A program made the translations under genes and the position numbers. A stretch of 64,000 nt of DNA from Dermanyssus gallinae (taxonomy: Eukaryota; Arthropoda; Arachnida; Mesostigmata; Dermanyssidae). Below the pieces are notes generated by a model. It worked only from the letters and a program-made list of their open reading frames with translations. It made no database searches and was not told the origin of the DNA. The stretch covers positions 397,001-461,000 of the forward strand of contig QVRM01005467.1 in assembly GCA_003439945.1 (NCBI GenBank). The letters are read 5' to 3'. This document shows, piece by piece, positions 11,231 to 23,648 of this stretch. Positions within the stretch are counted from its first letter, which is position 1, and each line of letters starts with the position of its first letter.

Positions 11231-11829
11231 TAGCAACAAGACGCGTTTTAGCGACTCCAGGACTCGTTTAATAAAGCATAATTACATTATACCTATGGTA
11301 TTAGGCTCTAACATAGGAAAACAGGGTGCGATCCTATTAAGGCGATATCTAACAACGGGAACTTAATTCTAAAAAAGATTTATGGCTTCCCTTATGTCCA
11401 CGGCTGTTAATTTGTAATTAAAAAGAGATGTCTTCTGAGGCTTTGTTCTGTACTTCTTCAAGTCGTCTGCTTACTCCGAACTCTCAAGCTTGAGATGTGA
11501 GAGTTTGTCCAAGTTATTGGAATTGGCTGATGAGTTTTAGGCAAGTGCCCGCAACCTTTATCCGATGGCTTGCTGCAACGTCTCGTTTAGATCCTAGGAC
11601 CGTTGTTTATGTTTTATCGTTATACCGTTTGCGTAACAACAGTTTACAGTTTCTCTCATCGGTTCTAATCGGTTGTGGATTGCGTCTAGTAGGGGATCTC
11701 TTGAACTCTTGAAGTCGGGAGCCGTTTCAAAATCAATAAATGCCGTGTACGTCATTTCGTATTGTCGTTGGTGTTATATTACGTGTCCTGTCACAACTGA
11801 AACAGCATCAGACGTCATCAGAAAAAATC
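11231..11829. other. No recognisable feature
   Basis: About 600 bases with only short ORFs lacking known motifs (11497-11712, 11673-11990). Confidence 0.4.
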
Positions 11830-12520
11830 AGTGCCGTTCCAATAGCAATGCGGCGTACATGAAAGCTGCAATAGTACAGCTGATTCAGCCCCGACAATTT
11901 TGTTACTTCAATATCAGCATCTGTGTCTACCAAATCTTCCGTCTTCTTATTACATATTGTTGCAAGTCATCTGCTGAGTGCAATGTATAGTGTCGGCTAA
12001 CAAAAAGTGCTTTTAGTAGCGGTCTTTCAAGAACATAGTCACATAGTGTACAAATTACAATAATTGCGTCATTTCAATTGTAATATGTGTGATAATATGT
12101 GTCATTTTATTTGTAATATGTGATCTTTGCTTGCTGATGCGTTCCCTTGAGATAGTACGTCCGCCTTTTCCAATTGCGTGTCAGGCACATTCTTGCATTG
12201 CCTAACGTGTTCCACTCGGCATCTGCTTGCTGCTTGTGGGGCATCCGTCCGTATGGTTCAGGTGCCGTAGTGTTCCATTGCCGAGTGGCGGCAACGTGCG
12301 CGCTTTCATCAGTGGACTTGTTACTGCTACAACGCCTGCTTCTTGCTGCCTCGGTTGTTGGCCCAAGCAGTGAACAACTGTACTTGTTGTGTAAAAGGCG
12401 AACTTCAACTACTTCCAGTGCTGTTCAATGCTGGTTTTTCCAATCGCTCCCAGTTTCCCAATCGGTCGCCAATTCTCTTCTCGATGAAAATGCAGCTCGG
12501 TGATACATATTCACAAAATG
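11830..12520. repeat. Dispersed repeat RX, copy 2
   Basis: Diverged second copy of 180-830 in the same orientation (see there). It contains a small internal duplication of tttcaattgtaatatgtg near 12070-12120. Confidence 0.6.
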
Positions 12521-13400
12521 GCTCTGCGAGGACCCATCTCTACAGAAGCGCGACTTGCAGTTTTTGTTGTGAGCTTTGCCGGAATTTGGTATACGCAGTG
12601 TGTGTGTGTTGCTCGGCTTGCTGAAGCACTTATAAACGCTATAATCAGTCACCTACTGAAACTGACCTTCAAAAGTAGAACAGAGTGGTTCTGGTTGAGT
12701 TCAATGTCGCCGCCCAGCAGTACCTATAGTAACACTACTGCGAATGTCATTGAAAGCAGCTGAACCTTGGTGAAGGGACGCCGAGGTAGGTTCATTGCTA
12801 TGCTAACAGTGGCCTCTATTTGACCACCGCTGTAATTGAAACTCCGCTGAAAGCGGTTTGACATGCATGGCATTTCATTTTTACACAAATGTCTTACCTT
12901 AAAGTAGCTTAATAGAAGAACGCACAGTAATTGCGTCCAGCCGCGGGCCGTGAATGATATATTCTATACACACAGACATTAGTATCTAGCTATATATACG
13001 TTGGGCAGGATGGAAAGTAACTGCAATTTTTCAACGTTGGAGCAAACTAATCTAAAAGTTGAACGAGTTAACCAATCTTATTCATTCAAAAAGTACATTG
13101 TTAGCCAAAGCTCCCCCCATCTTTAGATCAGACTATCTATTTATATGGTAAAGAATTCCGAGTTCGGCATCTCGAGTAATGTCTTCAAGTGTGTTTTTAC
13201 TGCTTCTGGTGAAGTGAATTTCTTGCTCTGTAATTAGTTCTGCAGACTTCTGAACAGGTCAGACGGTGCAATGCCGAATCGATGAATACGGTGGAGGCGG
13301 CAGAATTTCCCAATCGAAGCATTCTAGCTTGCGGCGGCTGGGTAAACTTACATGCGGCCTTGCGTTGGCCCGGAAACGACTATTATTAGTGACATAGGCA
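12521..13400. other. No recognisable feature
   Basis: About 880 bases with no supported gene, RNA or element; AT-rich with a few short ORFs. Confidence 0.4.
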
Positions 13401-13422
13401 TATTTTAGCTTATCGTAACAAC

Positions 13423-13740
13423 TCAATCCAAAAAAACGGACACAGTTGTGTTTGACAAGCCAAGAAGAACAAGAGTCGCTTTATTTTCTTGCGCTCGCTT
13501 ATATCGCGAGGCACCTAGTGCGAGCAAGCGGTTTTCTGCGGGCGTAATAGGCCTTCCAGAACGAAATTCATCCAGAAGGCTTAAGTTGCCAGAACGAAAC
13601 GTGGTGAACGAATTGTCATACGAAGTCTTACAATGTTGTTCTTGCCGAATACGCTCCAAATATTTTGGAGAGTTTCCGCAGCAGTAAAATCTTATTGGAT
13701 TTCAGACCAAATTATCGCCCGCAACTGAAATTTTTCGCTG
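13423..13740 (-). pseudogene. Mariner-type transposase N-terminal fragment
   Basis: On the minus strand the frame reads FRSGNLSLLDEFRSGRP, the conserved link between the two helix-turn-helix units of mariner transposases (usual form FRSGDFSLEDEPRSGRP). About 45 further residues resemble the second HTH, ending LLGLSNTTVSVFL. No catalytic domain is present. Confidence 0.7.
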
Positions 13741-13849
13741 TACATTTCATAGAATTCATATTGCAACAACAATAGATCTAAACCTACATAAATATACATG
13801 AGTTTGGTTAATATTGTGACGAAGTTTGTCCAACCACGCACTGCACTGT

Positions 13850-14210
13850 ATGCGCATCATGGCACAACTCAAATCACTCCTAACCGACCACGTCTAACAG
13901 TCACAGCGTTCGCGACAACGGGATTCAAATCAACCCTAACCGACCACGTCCAACGGCTACAGCGTCCGCGCTGAAACCTCAGCGTACCCAATGTTCGCCG
14001 ACCAATACATGTCTCAACCAAACAAGACATGTCTCAACCAGCCAGCAGAGAACAGCCACAGCCTTTCGCGCCGAAACCCCACCCGTTGCTCGGCTGCGCT
14101 TTGCGTTAGACCTTATGCTGCGTGTCGTCACTCATCGTTCCTGAGTCCCTCGTGCTGTAGTCGCCGTCCGACTGAGTCTACATCCCCGATTCACTCAGCG
14201 TAACTAACAT
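13850..14210 (+). repeat. Inverted relative of the 9.4-kb tandem units
   Basis: Degenerate repeated blocks (taaccgaccacgtc, caacggctacagcgtccgcg, catgtctcaacca repeated twice) match the reverse complement of 9420-9660. Confidence 0.5.
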
Positions 14211-15460
14211 CGTTACAACATCATAATAAGCTGAAGCGTCGACATTTGTTAACCCTAAAGCCTTACTGCCGAACAGTTTGCTTTCTCTGCAATCCGGCTA
14301 TTTTCCTAGAACATTGTGCATTTTTTCCAACTTACTCTAAATACTAAGCATGCCGTTTGAGTTAAAGCAATTGCGGCGATGCACTAAAGTATTAGGATTA
14401 AGGTCAAGAACGGTAATGGATATTGCGCTGCCTAGAATTTCAGTAGATTTGGGTCCAGAACCCGTATAACGTGCATGTGGGCTTTGTTTTGTATTTTTAA
14501 CTAGAGTGTAGTATTACGCAAAAAAGTGTTTGTGAATTTGAATTCTGCAGCTTTGCTTTTAGATTCTACCGATTTGTTTTCACCTAAATTCTAGAGAACT
14601 TATCTAGACCTAAGATGAAGGCAAATTTCTTCCACGGAATTCAAGCGAAGAGGCAGCCAACGATACATTACTGGGACAGGAATGAAAGATTATTGGCTGT
14701 TTCTATTGCGTCTCTTTCGTGAGCACTGCGCTAATGCTAGCTGTTGCTTTCTAAATAACTGATTTCCCGTACGTTACCTTTTTGCGCAATGCAGTCATGT
14801 CTGAATGCCGCATATGGTGTTTCTAAGCCACTAGGTTGAGCCGAGAACAAGATAAATATCACTAAATTTAAAACAGGATTTCGTAAACCAGCTCTGTCTT
14901 ACCTAAGACTGCCTATTCGTCCTTTGCACGCTACAACAGCAGCAACGAAATGCCACGATGCAGTTTTTTGACTAGAAGGTGAGCGTATATGAATCACAGG
15001 TTCTTGTGTAGGATAGATTGGCAGACGCACCTATTACCTAATTCTTTACTGTGAGTAGTTCATTAACTAGTTGGTGTTTACCGTGCGTAAAAAGCGCGAA
15101 TAGCGTACCATCACTGCACTCTTCCGCCGGCAGGTTTTTACATTTCATGGTAAAACGAATTTCACTGTAAAAGACGCGACTCTTTGGTATGGAATCAGAG
15201 CTGTTCGTTCTGGTTCTGGCTTGCGAGTACTATTTGTTTTATAGCGCCCATTTCACTGCGAGTCACTACAGGCATCCTTGCTTACTGCCTCTTCCGCTTT
15301 TGTCGTATCTGATACAACGTCAGCCAACGAACATAAGAGATGCTTGTCGTATATCCCGATGATTCCATATAATATTTGAGACAAGAACACACAGGTAACT
15401 TTTGCGGTACACATGAATGATAGATACTACGAAACCGGAATTTGTTTGTAGAGGGCGCTG
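14211..15460 (+). repeat. RF1-related fragments and unassigned DNA
   Basis: 14450-14580 (gggtccagaac.., gtgtttgtgaatttgaattctg) parallels 9967-10070. 15255-15310 (aggcatccttgcttactgcc) parallels 2728-2765. The sequence between them is unassigned. Confidence 0.5.
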
Positions 15461-16264
15461 CTGTCAGTGTTGTCTGCTGCCGATGGTGTTGTGGAGGATG
15501 GCAACGGTTTCCAACCCAGAAACGTCCAAGTTTTGCCGGATAGCATAGCTCAAATCAGCGGTGACCATTTCCACCTTTGTGGCCAAAAACCAAGATTCGC
15601 GCAGCTCCTGATTTTCAGTTTTCTTCTGAAAACTGCAACGGAAGCGCATGAAATGCTGAAAAAGAGACCGTGCTCTTAGTTGTGCCCAGTGTTTTGAGTA
15701 GTTAAAAATCGGAAAAGGTTATTTTAGAACCAATAACGAACCACGCGAAAATCACGAACTGACAGCCTTGTTAGATGAAGATGCCAGCCAAACGCAACAA
15801 CAGCTTGCAGAATAACCTAACATTCCCTAAAAGCATTGCCATGCGCCTAAAGCCATCAAATTCAACACGTCGGGGAGATTGGTTCCTCGTAAGCTGACCG
15901 AACGAAATCAATAGAACCGGAAAACAACATGTGAGATTCTGCTCTCTAGAGGCAAAAATAAATTTTTTTCCTACCGGATCGTGCCGGACTTTACCTTTTT
16001 CGAGAATTCTAGGCGCAAAAACTTTGGGCAAAACCCAGCACTCCATTCCCATCGACTGCGCGGTCAAATAGTTTCGGAAAGACTCAATGTTCTGTATTTG
16101 GTGGAATCAGAAAGGCATGGTCCACTATGAGCTGCTGGAACCCGGTCAAACTATTCTGCCGCTCGTATCTAACAGTTAATTATCGACTTGAGCCGAGTCT
16201 AGCTCGCAAAACGACAAAAAAAAAAAGCCATTCCCCAGTATTTCGGTAGACTATACAGAACAAA
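15461..16264. other. Unassigned sequence 5' of a CR1-like LINE
   Basis: Contains open frames on minus (15771-16067, 98 residues; 15464-15649) and plus (15467-15679) with no recognised motif. It may include the 5' UTR of the LINE that starts at 16265. Confidence 0.3.
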
Positions 16265-18842
16265 TTGAGATGTATTTACCTCAACGCTCGATCAATTGTA
16301 AAGCCTGGTGCTCTTGAAACTCTACATAGTTATATCAAAGGTATGCATATAGATGTAGCAATGATAACAGAGACACGGCTCACTGAACTATCGGTTTGTT
16401 CAGCCGAAATTGGCGGTGGGGGACAATTTCATGTTTTTAGAAAGGACCGTGACTCACGGGGCGGTGGAGTTTTAATCCTCGTCCGAAGTGAGCTGGCCTG
16501 TTCTGAAGTTGACGCACATCATTTTGACTCCGAATTTGTGGCGTGTGATGCCATTTTTAATAACCGCACAGTGCGGCTTATAACAACGTATTTCTTGCCT
16601 ACTGGCACACATGACACATTAAGAACTAAAATGGATGTTCTAACACAAGAGCTATCATTAGTAATGGAATGTGACCATACGGTTTTACTCACCGGATATT
16701 TTAATCAGCCAGAAATAAATTTGGAGACGCTCAGCGTGCTACGACCCTCACACGAGAATTCAAAAGAGGTCATACTTCTGAACTTTTGCGTCGAGTACGG
16801 ACTCCAACAACATGTTACAGAAGCAACACGTGTTGGCAGTCAACGCGATTCTCTACTAGACATTGTCCTCTGCAACGATGATTCGGTGTACGAAGTTGCT
16901 GTGCGGCCAAACCACCTGTCCTCAGATCATCGTATGGTGGAGTTCGTCATAACGGACTGCAAGCGCCCCAAACAAACGTCAATAGCCAAGTTGGATTTTA
17001 AAAAAGGGAATTATGATGCCATGAAACTAAATCTTGACCTCACAGATTGGGCCAGATTTTTTCAAGGTTGCCTCTCCGTGGACTCGATGTATACCAAATT
17101 TATCGAGTATATGCGCTTTCTTATCCAACTACATGTGCCACAGCGAACCTGCCGTACATCGTCAATTGACAGACATGTGCGTGCTCTTCAAACAGCTCTT
17201 GATCACGAGGTTAATGAGCACAACATTGGCCAGCTTCAGAAAAAGCTCAACAAAGCATGCATCCGACAAAGGACTCTAGAGGAGCACGCTGTTATTCAAA
17301 ACAGCGATGTAAACTCAATCCACAGATACGTCCGCAAACGAATCTCAGTTCGTGACTATCTGGCGTCAATTATGCGACTCGATGGTTCACTAGCTTCTGA
17401 TGATTATGAAAAAGCAGAGTTAATTAAAAACATATTCGCACAAACCTATTCATTGAATGATGAGCTATGTCTGCGAGATTCTGGAGTTACGCATGCTCCT
17501 GGTGGTTATGACGACTTAGTGGTCGTGAATGATGTTGACGTCACATCCGAAAACCTGCTGAAGCACCTAAGGGGCCTGAAATCTAAGACAAGCGATACCC
17601 CTGATGGGGTGCCGTCAATTGTGTACAAACAGCTTGGAATCTCGATATGCCACCCCTTAAGCTTGATATTTCGTCGATCGCTGGAAGATTCGATTGTACC
17701 AGAGATTTTTAGAACGGCGATTGTTAGCCCTGTACACAAGCGGGGAAATAAGTCAGACCCCAAGAATAAGCGACCGATCTCGCATCAAGGTGTTTTGACG
17801 TTATATACTTTGATTTTAAGTCTGCTTTTGAAACTGTAACACATAGTAAACTACTGGAGTTACTGCCTAAATTTGGAGTGGGCACCAAAATAGTTGCATG
17901 GATAAATGATCTCCTACGTGAACGGACCATGTACGTGTTCATGATACACTGTCAGAGAAGGCCTATGCCACCTCTGGTTGCCCTCAAGGTACCATTATTG
18001 GGCCACTAATGTTTATTCTTTAGATCAATTCGCTAAAGAGTATTATTCCCGAAAACGTGCAATATAAGGTCTATGCGGATGACGTTAAAATATACGGAAA
18101 AGCGGACTCGGCCGAGGACTGCAAAAAACTACAGGATACGGTAAACAATTTCTATAAGTGTTCTGTTTCACTAGATCTGAAACTATCCGTGACAAAGTGC
18201 GTTGTACTTCATTTTGGTCACGGAAATGCAGAGAACAGTTACACGATCGGTGGCCGTTCTCTTGCCTCGAAAAAACTGATCAGAGACCTTGGTATAATGA
18301 CATCAATTAATGTGAAGTACACCGAACACATAACAGACATTGTTTTAAGAGACACACAGAGAGCGAACTGGATTACACGCTCATTCATACTTAGAGATCC
18401 ACATATATACTCAAAACTATTTGAGGTGTACGTACTGCCGATCATAACATATGCAGCCCCAGTCTGGAATCCATGTCTGAAAAAAGATCAGCGACTTCTA
18501 GACAAGTTATGCAGCAAATACCGACGAAAGATTGCATACAAGTGTGGAATTCCAAGCGATGACGTACAGATATCTAACATATTGGAAAGACTGCGGAAGA
18601 TTGACTGTGATACCCTCGCAAATATTGTGAAAAATCATACCGATCTGATGTTAAAGGTGTTCCATATCATTCATACGACGACGCGTCGTGAGAAAAACAT
18701 TCTTCCAAAGTTTGTAGCGACAAAGCAAACACTAAACCATATGTTCCCTTGAAGAGTAACCCGCCAACTCCATAAAAACTTGATGTTAACAGACTTAACA
18801 TTTCCTTGAATAAAGCGTATTAATAATAATAATAATAATAAA
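16265..18842 (+). pseudogene. CR1-like non-LTR retrotransposon (EN-RT ORF, broken)
   Basis: The 524-codon ORF 16265-17839 starts with an APE-type endonuclease: YLNARSI, MITETRL, GGGVLILVR, LLTGYFNQP (the usual GDFN Asp is Tyr here) and SSDHRMV. It then enters the RT fingers (FRTAIVSPVHKRG, KNKRPIS). The RT segment between RPIS and motif A is deleted. Motif A (YFDFKSAFETV) follows in another frame near 17805-17840. Motif C (VYADDVKIY) and the thumb/C-terminus lie in 18057-18752. The element ends at a short (TAA)n tail (18823-18841). ORF1 is not seen. The deletion, frameshifts and the GDFN change mean it cannot be active. CR1/jockey-type assignment is by motif; the exact clade is uncertain. Confidence 0.85.
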
Positions 18843-19479
18843 TGGCGACAGAGACAGCACAAAACAAATCTGCTCTATGAAAATGTCTCGTCTCACTCAT
18901 CGAAGGCGGCAAAGAAAGCAATAGGACACGCTCTGACTGAGCAGCGCTTCTTCTCTTATGAATATGTCAGGATTTGGCTCGATAATTGGTGTGCCACGAA
19001 AAATGAGAATTTCGTCAGGCGATGAATCAATAATTTACCCAAAATATGTGGTGTATGTATAACTAGCGGTGGGCTGACATTGAGCGATGACATTCTAGGT
19101 TTTTGTTGATCCTAGGTTTTATGTAAAAACACATGATTTTACTGGCGACAAATCTAGTTTCAAATTGGTACACATAATACAATCAGTCCACTAAACATAT
19201 GCACAAGGGTCACTGAGGACGACTTATTTATGCGCAACTATGCCTTGAAAGTTGTTTTTACCTCGTTTTCCATAACTTGAAGGAAATAGTGTCGATTTTC
19301 ACGATGTAACCTCGCGAGAAAACGGTACCGTTACTGAAACGAAAAACTTTGCATGATCAAGCGTGGCAACGGCATCTTGAAACAACAAGCTGCGGGTGCT
19401 AAAGACTCTAAGTACACCTTATTTCGCTTTTAACACTTTAAATCGTTTTTTTTTTGTTTCAAAAACAACCATTTGCAGA
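18843..19479. other. No recognisable feature
   Basis: AT-rich spacer between the CR1-like LINE and RF1 copy B; no ORF with a known motif. Confidence 0.4.
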
Positions 19480-21140
19480 ATAAGCTGTATTATGGCCGCT
19501 ATATTTGATAGTATTCCTCTTGTGTTTAAATGAGGGTGATCATATTATGTTGTCTAGTCAACGAAGAGTCGTTACATATTTAGTCCTTAGTGAGAGAATA
19601 AAGTGCCCGCTAGCTTAGCTATATGCTGAACTCTCCTACGACACAGAGGATCCAACTCATCGAGAGTTTTATTTAATTAATCTAGCAACGTTCCGTTATA
19701 GTGTTAGTATCGAAACTACCCGATGTCTCCTGGAGAAGTTTACGTTAGTACAAGCAAATTGTACTGGCTAACATTAGTATCGTACCTTACCTTGCTAGCC
19801 TACGGCCACCAACAATGCGTAGGCTTGTATCGCAGCACCCAAAGTTATGGTGTCCTCCGTTAGCTCCGTTAGATCGAGTCTGTGGCTTGTTTCCATAACA
19901 TTCAAGCAAAAGACTGGTATTCCTCAACTCCACTGCTCTATAGTGTTGTCAGAGCAGATCACATCAGAGTAGCGCAACTCAATAGCGGCTGAAAAACGAA
20001 CGGGAGAAAAGCTAGAGCGTACCAGATAGGGAGAGATAGTTAGAGAGGGGAGAGAGAGGGTGAAAGAGGTAGATTTAATTACACTTGTAACCCTCTGAAA
20101 GGGCAGAAGGGGGAAAAACAATATCGAATCAAGGTCTAGCGTTGCGCAAGACTTTGATTCGAAGCGGTGATCGACTGGTGCTAGACCGTCTTGGAGGCAG
20201 CACGGGAGACCTCGAGTGCACCTGCCCCGCGAAGCGGCGCCGCCTTAGACTTCAATGGTGGTGCCACAGCATGGAGTTCCCTGTCACAGCTGCAGCCCTG
20301 CACTAAGGCGTAGGCGTCCGACGAAAGCGCCTCAGTAGGATACTGCCGCTGCTGTTGCCGCCGCTGCTGCTCCGAAACAATACCTCTCGCGATGGGTCAT
20401 GGACGACCATTCTCCGCCCATTGTCTGTCTGATCCGAGTTCAAGATTGATCTCACGCCAGAACGTAAACACCACACAGTTGATTACAGTACCTCCTACTG
20501 TTCGCAGAGCGGAACGCCCCTTCCAAGAAAGCTGAGGATGCTTAGGGTACACGAAGCATGCACAGCCGCCGTATTCATACTAGGTAGCATTGCTAATGGG
20601 TTACATGTGTACTGAAGAAACTGTTGGGCTCTTTGTTGTAACAAACAACCCGGTTAGATTTGGGTTGATCATCATCAGACTTACGTCATATCACATATGA
20701 CTTACGTCGTATCGATGCTACTATAGAAAAAAAAACATATTGCAGTAGTTAAGCCGCATTTGCGGTGCAAATTAAGATTGTCGGTGCGACGTTTTGTTGT
20801 TGGAATGAAATGGATTTGGTTCTGCGTGGATTATGATACGTCCACGTCAGGTACATGAAAGACGGAGTAAGCCGTCAATCGAACAAATCGTTCCATTGTT
20901 CAAGGTGCTATTAAGCACCTAATGCGATTTGTGACCATATGTTATAGATAACGGAAAGCTGTGCCTAAATGTAGCTAGAAAAAAATGCACCAAAAAAGTC
21001 GCAAGCGTTGTGGCGGGCTTGACGTATTATTATGGGTGGAGAAGAAGAGAATGTTCGCTACATGATGAGAAAAATAAGCTTTGTTGGAAAGAAAGCGAAA
21101 GCATCAAAGACGGACTTTACGCAAGAGACGTTGCCAGGGT
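19480..21140 (+). repeat. Dispersed non-coding repeat RF1, copy B (longest)
   Basis: The most continuous copy; the landmarks shared with copies A and C are listed under those entries. It includes a GA-rich stretch (20020-20070) and a GC-rich central part (20150-20360), without a coding frame. Boundaries are approximate because the outer ends could not be fixed by a target duplication. Confidence 0.7.
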
Positions 21141-21640
21141 TTTTATTTTCACGTTACGTTTGGAAGAGCTTGAATAAACTGCAATGCAAATAGGCAGATA
21201 AGACCAGCTAACCAGTTGACCAGTTGGACGAATCAGACTGACGACCTAAGAGGTCACCAAGGCTCCCAGTCGAAACAAATATTCTACGACGTTAACTATT
21301 ATACATTCGATAATTAGGAAGGCTCATTGCCAGTCGATAATATGATGGGCGTGAAGGCACTCAAGGAAAGCGGGAACTAGAGTCACAAAATGAGACTATA
21401 GAGAGACAGCATGACGTTAACGAGGCAAGCAAGTGTTCGCCAGCCATATAGGCCAGGTTGTCGTCTGTGCATGCGTTCGCCAGTACGTTACGATTTTACG
21501 TGAACCAGCTGTAGAAGCAGCCGCCATACAGCCCCAAGCGATACGTCGGGCAGGATGCTCCATTCATATCGAGCTATTCTACATGACGGTTGTGGTAGCG
21601 CTTGAATGCGCAGAGAACATAGTTGTGTCAATCGGACAAT
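21141..21640. other. No recognisable feature
   Basis: The plus ORF 21433-21768 has no known domain, and its 3' part is antisense to the repeat at 21641-21800. Confidence 0.3.
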
Positions 21641-21800
21641 CACTGCAGGCTATGGCGATTAGCGCGAGAAACAGCGCCCTGAGAAGAGCCGGACTTAATG
21701 CCGGTGCCGGTGCTGAAGAATTCTGGATGAATTCTGGACCATTTTGTCTCCAAAGTGTGACTGAATAAATTCGTTGTATAATTCTGGTCGTACGTCGGCT
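21641..21800 (-). repeat. ~150-bp repeat, inverted partner at 61.3-61.5 kb
   Basis: The minus strand reads ttatacaacgaatttattca..tccagaat..ttcagcaccggc..ggcattaagtcc; nearly the same order occurs at 61348-61480 on plus. Both encode a similar short peptide (LYNEFIQxH...SSRI) in one frame, so it may be a fragment of a retroelement protein. It is followed by an (AAC)n run here, and a (GTT)n run lies about 300 bases upstream of the partner. Confidence 0.6.
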
Positions 21801-21829
21801 CGTGCAAGACGAAGCCGCAACAAGCGCAA

Positions 21830-21841
21830 CACAACAACAAC

Positions 21842-21889
<48 letters not shown>

Positions 21890-22110
21890 TATATATATAT
21901 ACATATATATGTATATATATATACATATATATATGTATATATATATATATACATATATATTCATATAATATAATATAAATATATATATAATATTATATAT
22001 ATATAATATTATATATACATATATAGTCTATATATTCTATATATATATATATATATACTATATACATCTCTATCTATATATTATACTATATATATATATA
22101 CTACAAGTTT
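21830..22110. repeat. (AAC)n then long (TA)n-rich microsatellite
   Basis: Acaacaac units at 21830-21855, then irregular TA/ATAC repeats to about 22103. Ile/Tyr-rich ORFs here are artefacts. Confidence 0.95.
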
Positions 22111-22129
22111 ATTTCACCAGAAATTGGTA

Positions 22130-22610
22130 GATATTAACCTAAAATTCATGTCGGCTGACAACGTCTTTCACTACTGCATGCGTCGAACCAGCTTCTATTT
22201 CGTTGCATTGCAGTATGTGGTATCGGTCAATATTACATGTGCCACAAATATTTACATACACAATCTTCAATTTCAAAGCAATACCCTTTTAGGCATATAT
22301 ATTGGTGGTAGCCATGCCAGGTAAGTCTGCAGAGTGCCCGTCTGTTCACTTGCATTCCCTGCTTCCAACGGTCTGTCGTGAATGCAGGACCGTCAGTAAA
22401 CTTCTCTATGGCAAAGCTCAAATTACGCTTTTCTCTGTATGCGCGATATTGCTCTACGACGAGTGGGCTAAAAACGTATTTGTCCAAGATAAGATCTTCC
22501 ACAAAGCTTCGCTCTTGGCATAGTTCCAACGCCAAGGTTGTCGATGCGTTACGCGGCAGTCCGAGCATATATTTCACAAAATTCGCTTTTATTTTGTCTA
22601 TTTCCTTCAT
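22130..22610 (-). pseudogene. LINE C-terminal fragment (LINE-B type)
   Basis: The 125-codon minus frame 22233-22610 reads DKIKANFVKYMLGLPRNAS, then LALELCQERSFVEDLI and TTDRWKQG. It parallels the post-RT part of LINE-A (LDKTKASFLKRVL..., TTDYWKS at 25.8-26.9 kb), and more closely the fragment at 55.09-55.36 kb. A Cys-rich end (CVCKYLWH) probably corresponds to the C-terminal zinc finger. It lies between two (TA)n tracts. Confidence 0.55.
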
Positions 22611-22617
22611 GTTATCT

Positions 22618-22763
<146 letters not shown>

Positions 22764-22794
22764 AGAAATGAACTTATATCATTGTGCGTGGAAT

Positions 22795-23125
22795 GACACC
22801 TTTCCCGTCAACTCCTGAGGGTGGCTTCCGAAATTTCAGCCTGCTTAAGTTGAGCCTGCTGCCACCATGCCACGAACAGCTATCCTGGCGTTGGATGTAA
22901 CTACTACACGACGCAACACTACAAGCCATGAATGCATTGCAATATCTCCGGCTCCGCCATGGGCGGTGGCTGCCGTAGCTTCCCAGAAGTGCGCCGAACC
23001 TCAAGAGGGCGTTTGTTAGCTCCGCCCGGTTGCACCCCATGGATGCTCGAGAAGACCCCCTATCGAGGCCGGCCGGCCGTCGGCCGGTGTATATAAAGAC
23101 AGCTCAGTTCGGATCTGAGTCACAG
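22795..23125 (+). promoter_or_regulatory. g2 upstream region and core promoter
   Basis: About 230 bases before the TATA box align with the reverse complement of 60400-60145: atttcagc.t, ctgctg.caccac.cca, agctatcctggcg, cgccatgggcg, ttagctccgcccggttgc. The core is gaccccctatcgaggcc (23054-23070), TATATAAA (23090-23097), gacagctcagttcgg, and a start candidate at tgagtcacagtcg (about 23118). The long shared flank shows that g2 and g3 were copied with their promoter. Confidence 0.8.
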
Positions 23126-23254
23126 TCGAGCTCTAACGTGCATCTGCTGGTGTGTCTTCGCTGTCCGTCAGTGTCCGTCAGCCTACAGTAAACGAACAAT
23201 TAATACTCGGCACATTTCGGCTCGACATCAAATCCTGCGGCCAGTTTGAACAGA

Positions 23255-23556
23255 ATGTCGACCGTTGCCACGCTCGCTTTCGTGATCCTGGCGTGCTGGT
23301 GCTTCGCCAATCACTGCCGCGTTGCCGCCATGCCTATATCAGACTCCGTTCAACTCTATGGCATGTTTGACCTGGACGATGCGCAGCTTCATCATTTGAG
23401 GCGAACGCACGAATACCTCAAGAAGAAGCGCATCCGGGCCGATCAGCTGCTGGATATGGACGAAGCCACACTGCGAGAAGTACTTCGGCCACTTCATGAA
23501 CAGGAGGTAAGTGGGCAACGAATACCTAATAGTATTACTACTCAGTTATTCTGTAT

Positions 23557-23648
<92 letters not shown>

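Noticed and set aside
15771..16067. 98-codon minus ORF as a host gene
   Set aside because: No domain, signal or splice context; left as unassigned.
17506..17942. Minus-strand ORFs across the CR1-like element
   Set aside because: Shadows of the plus-strand RT frame.
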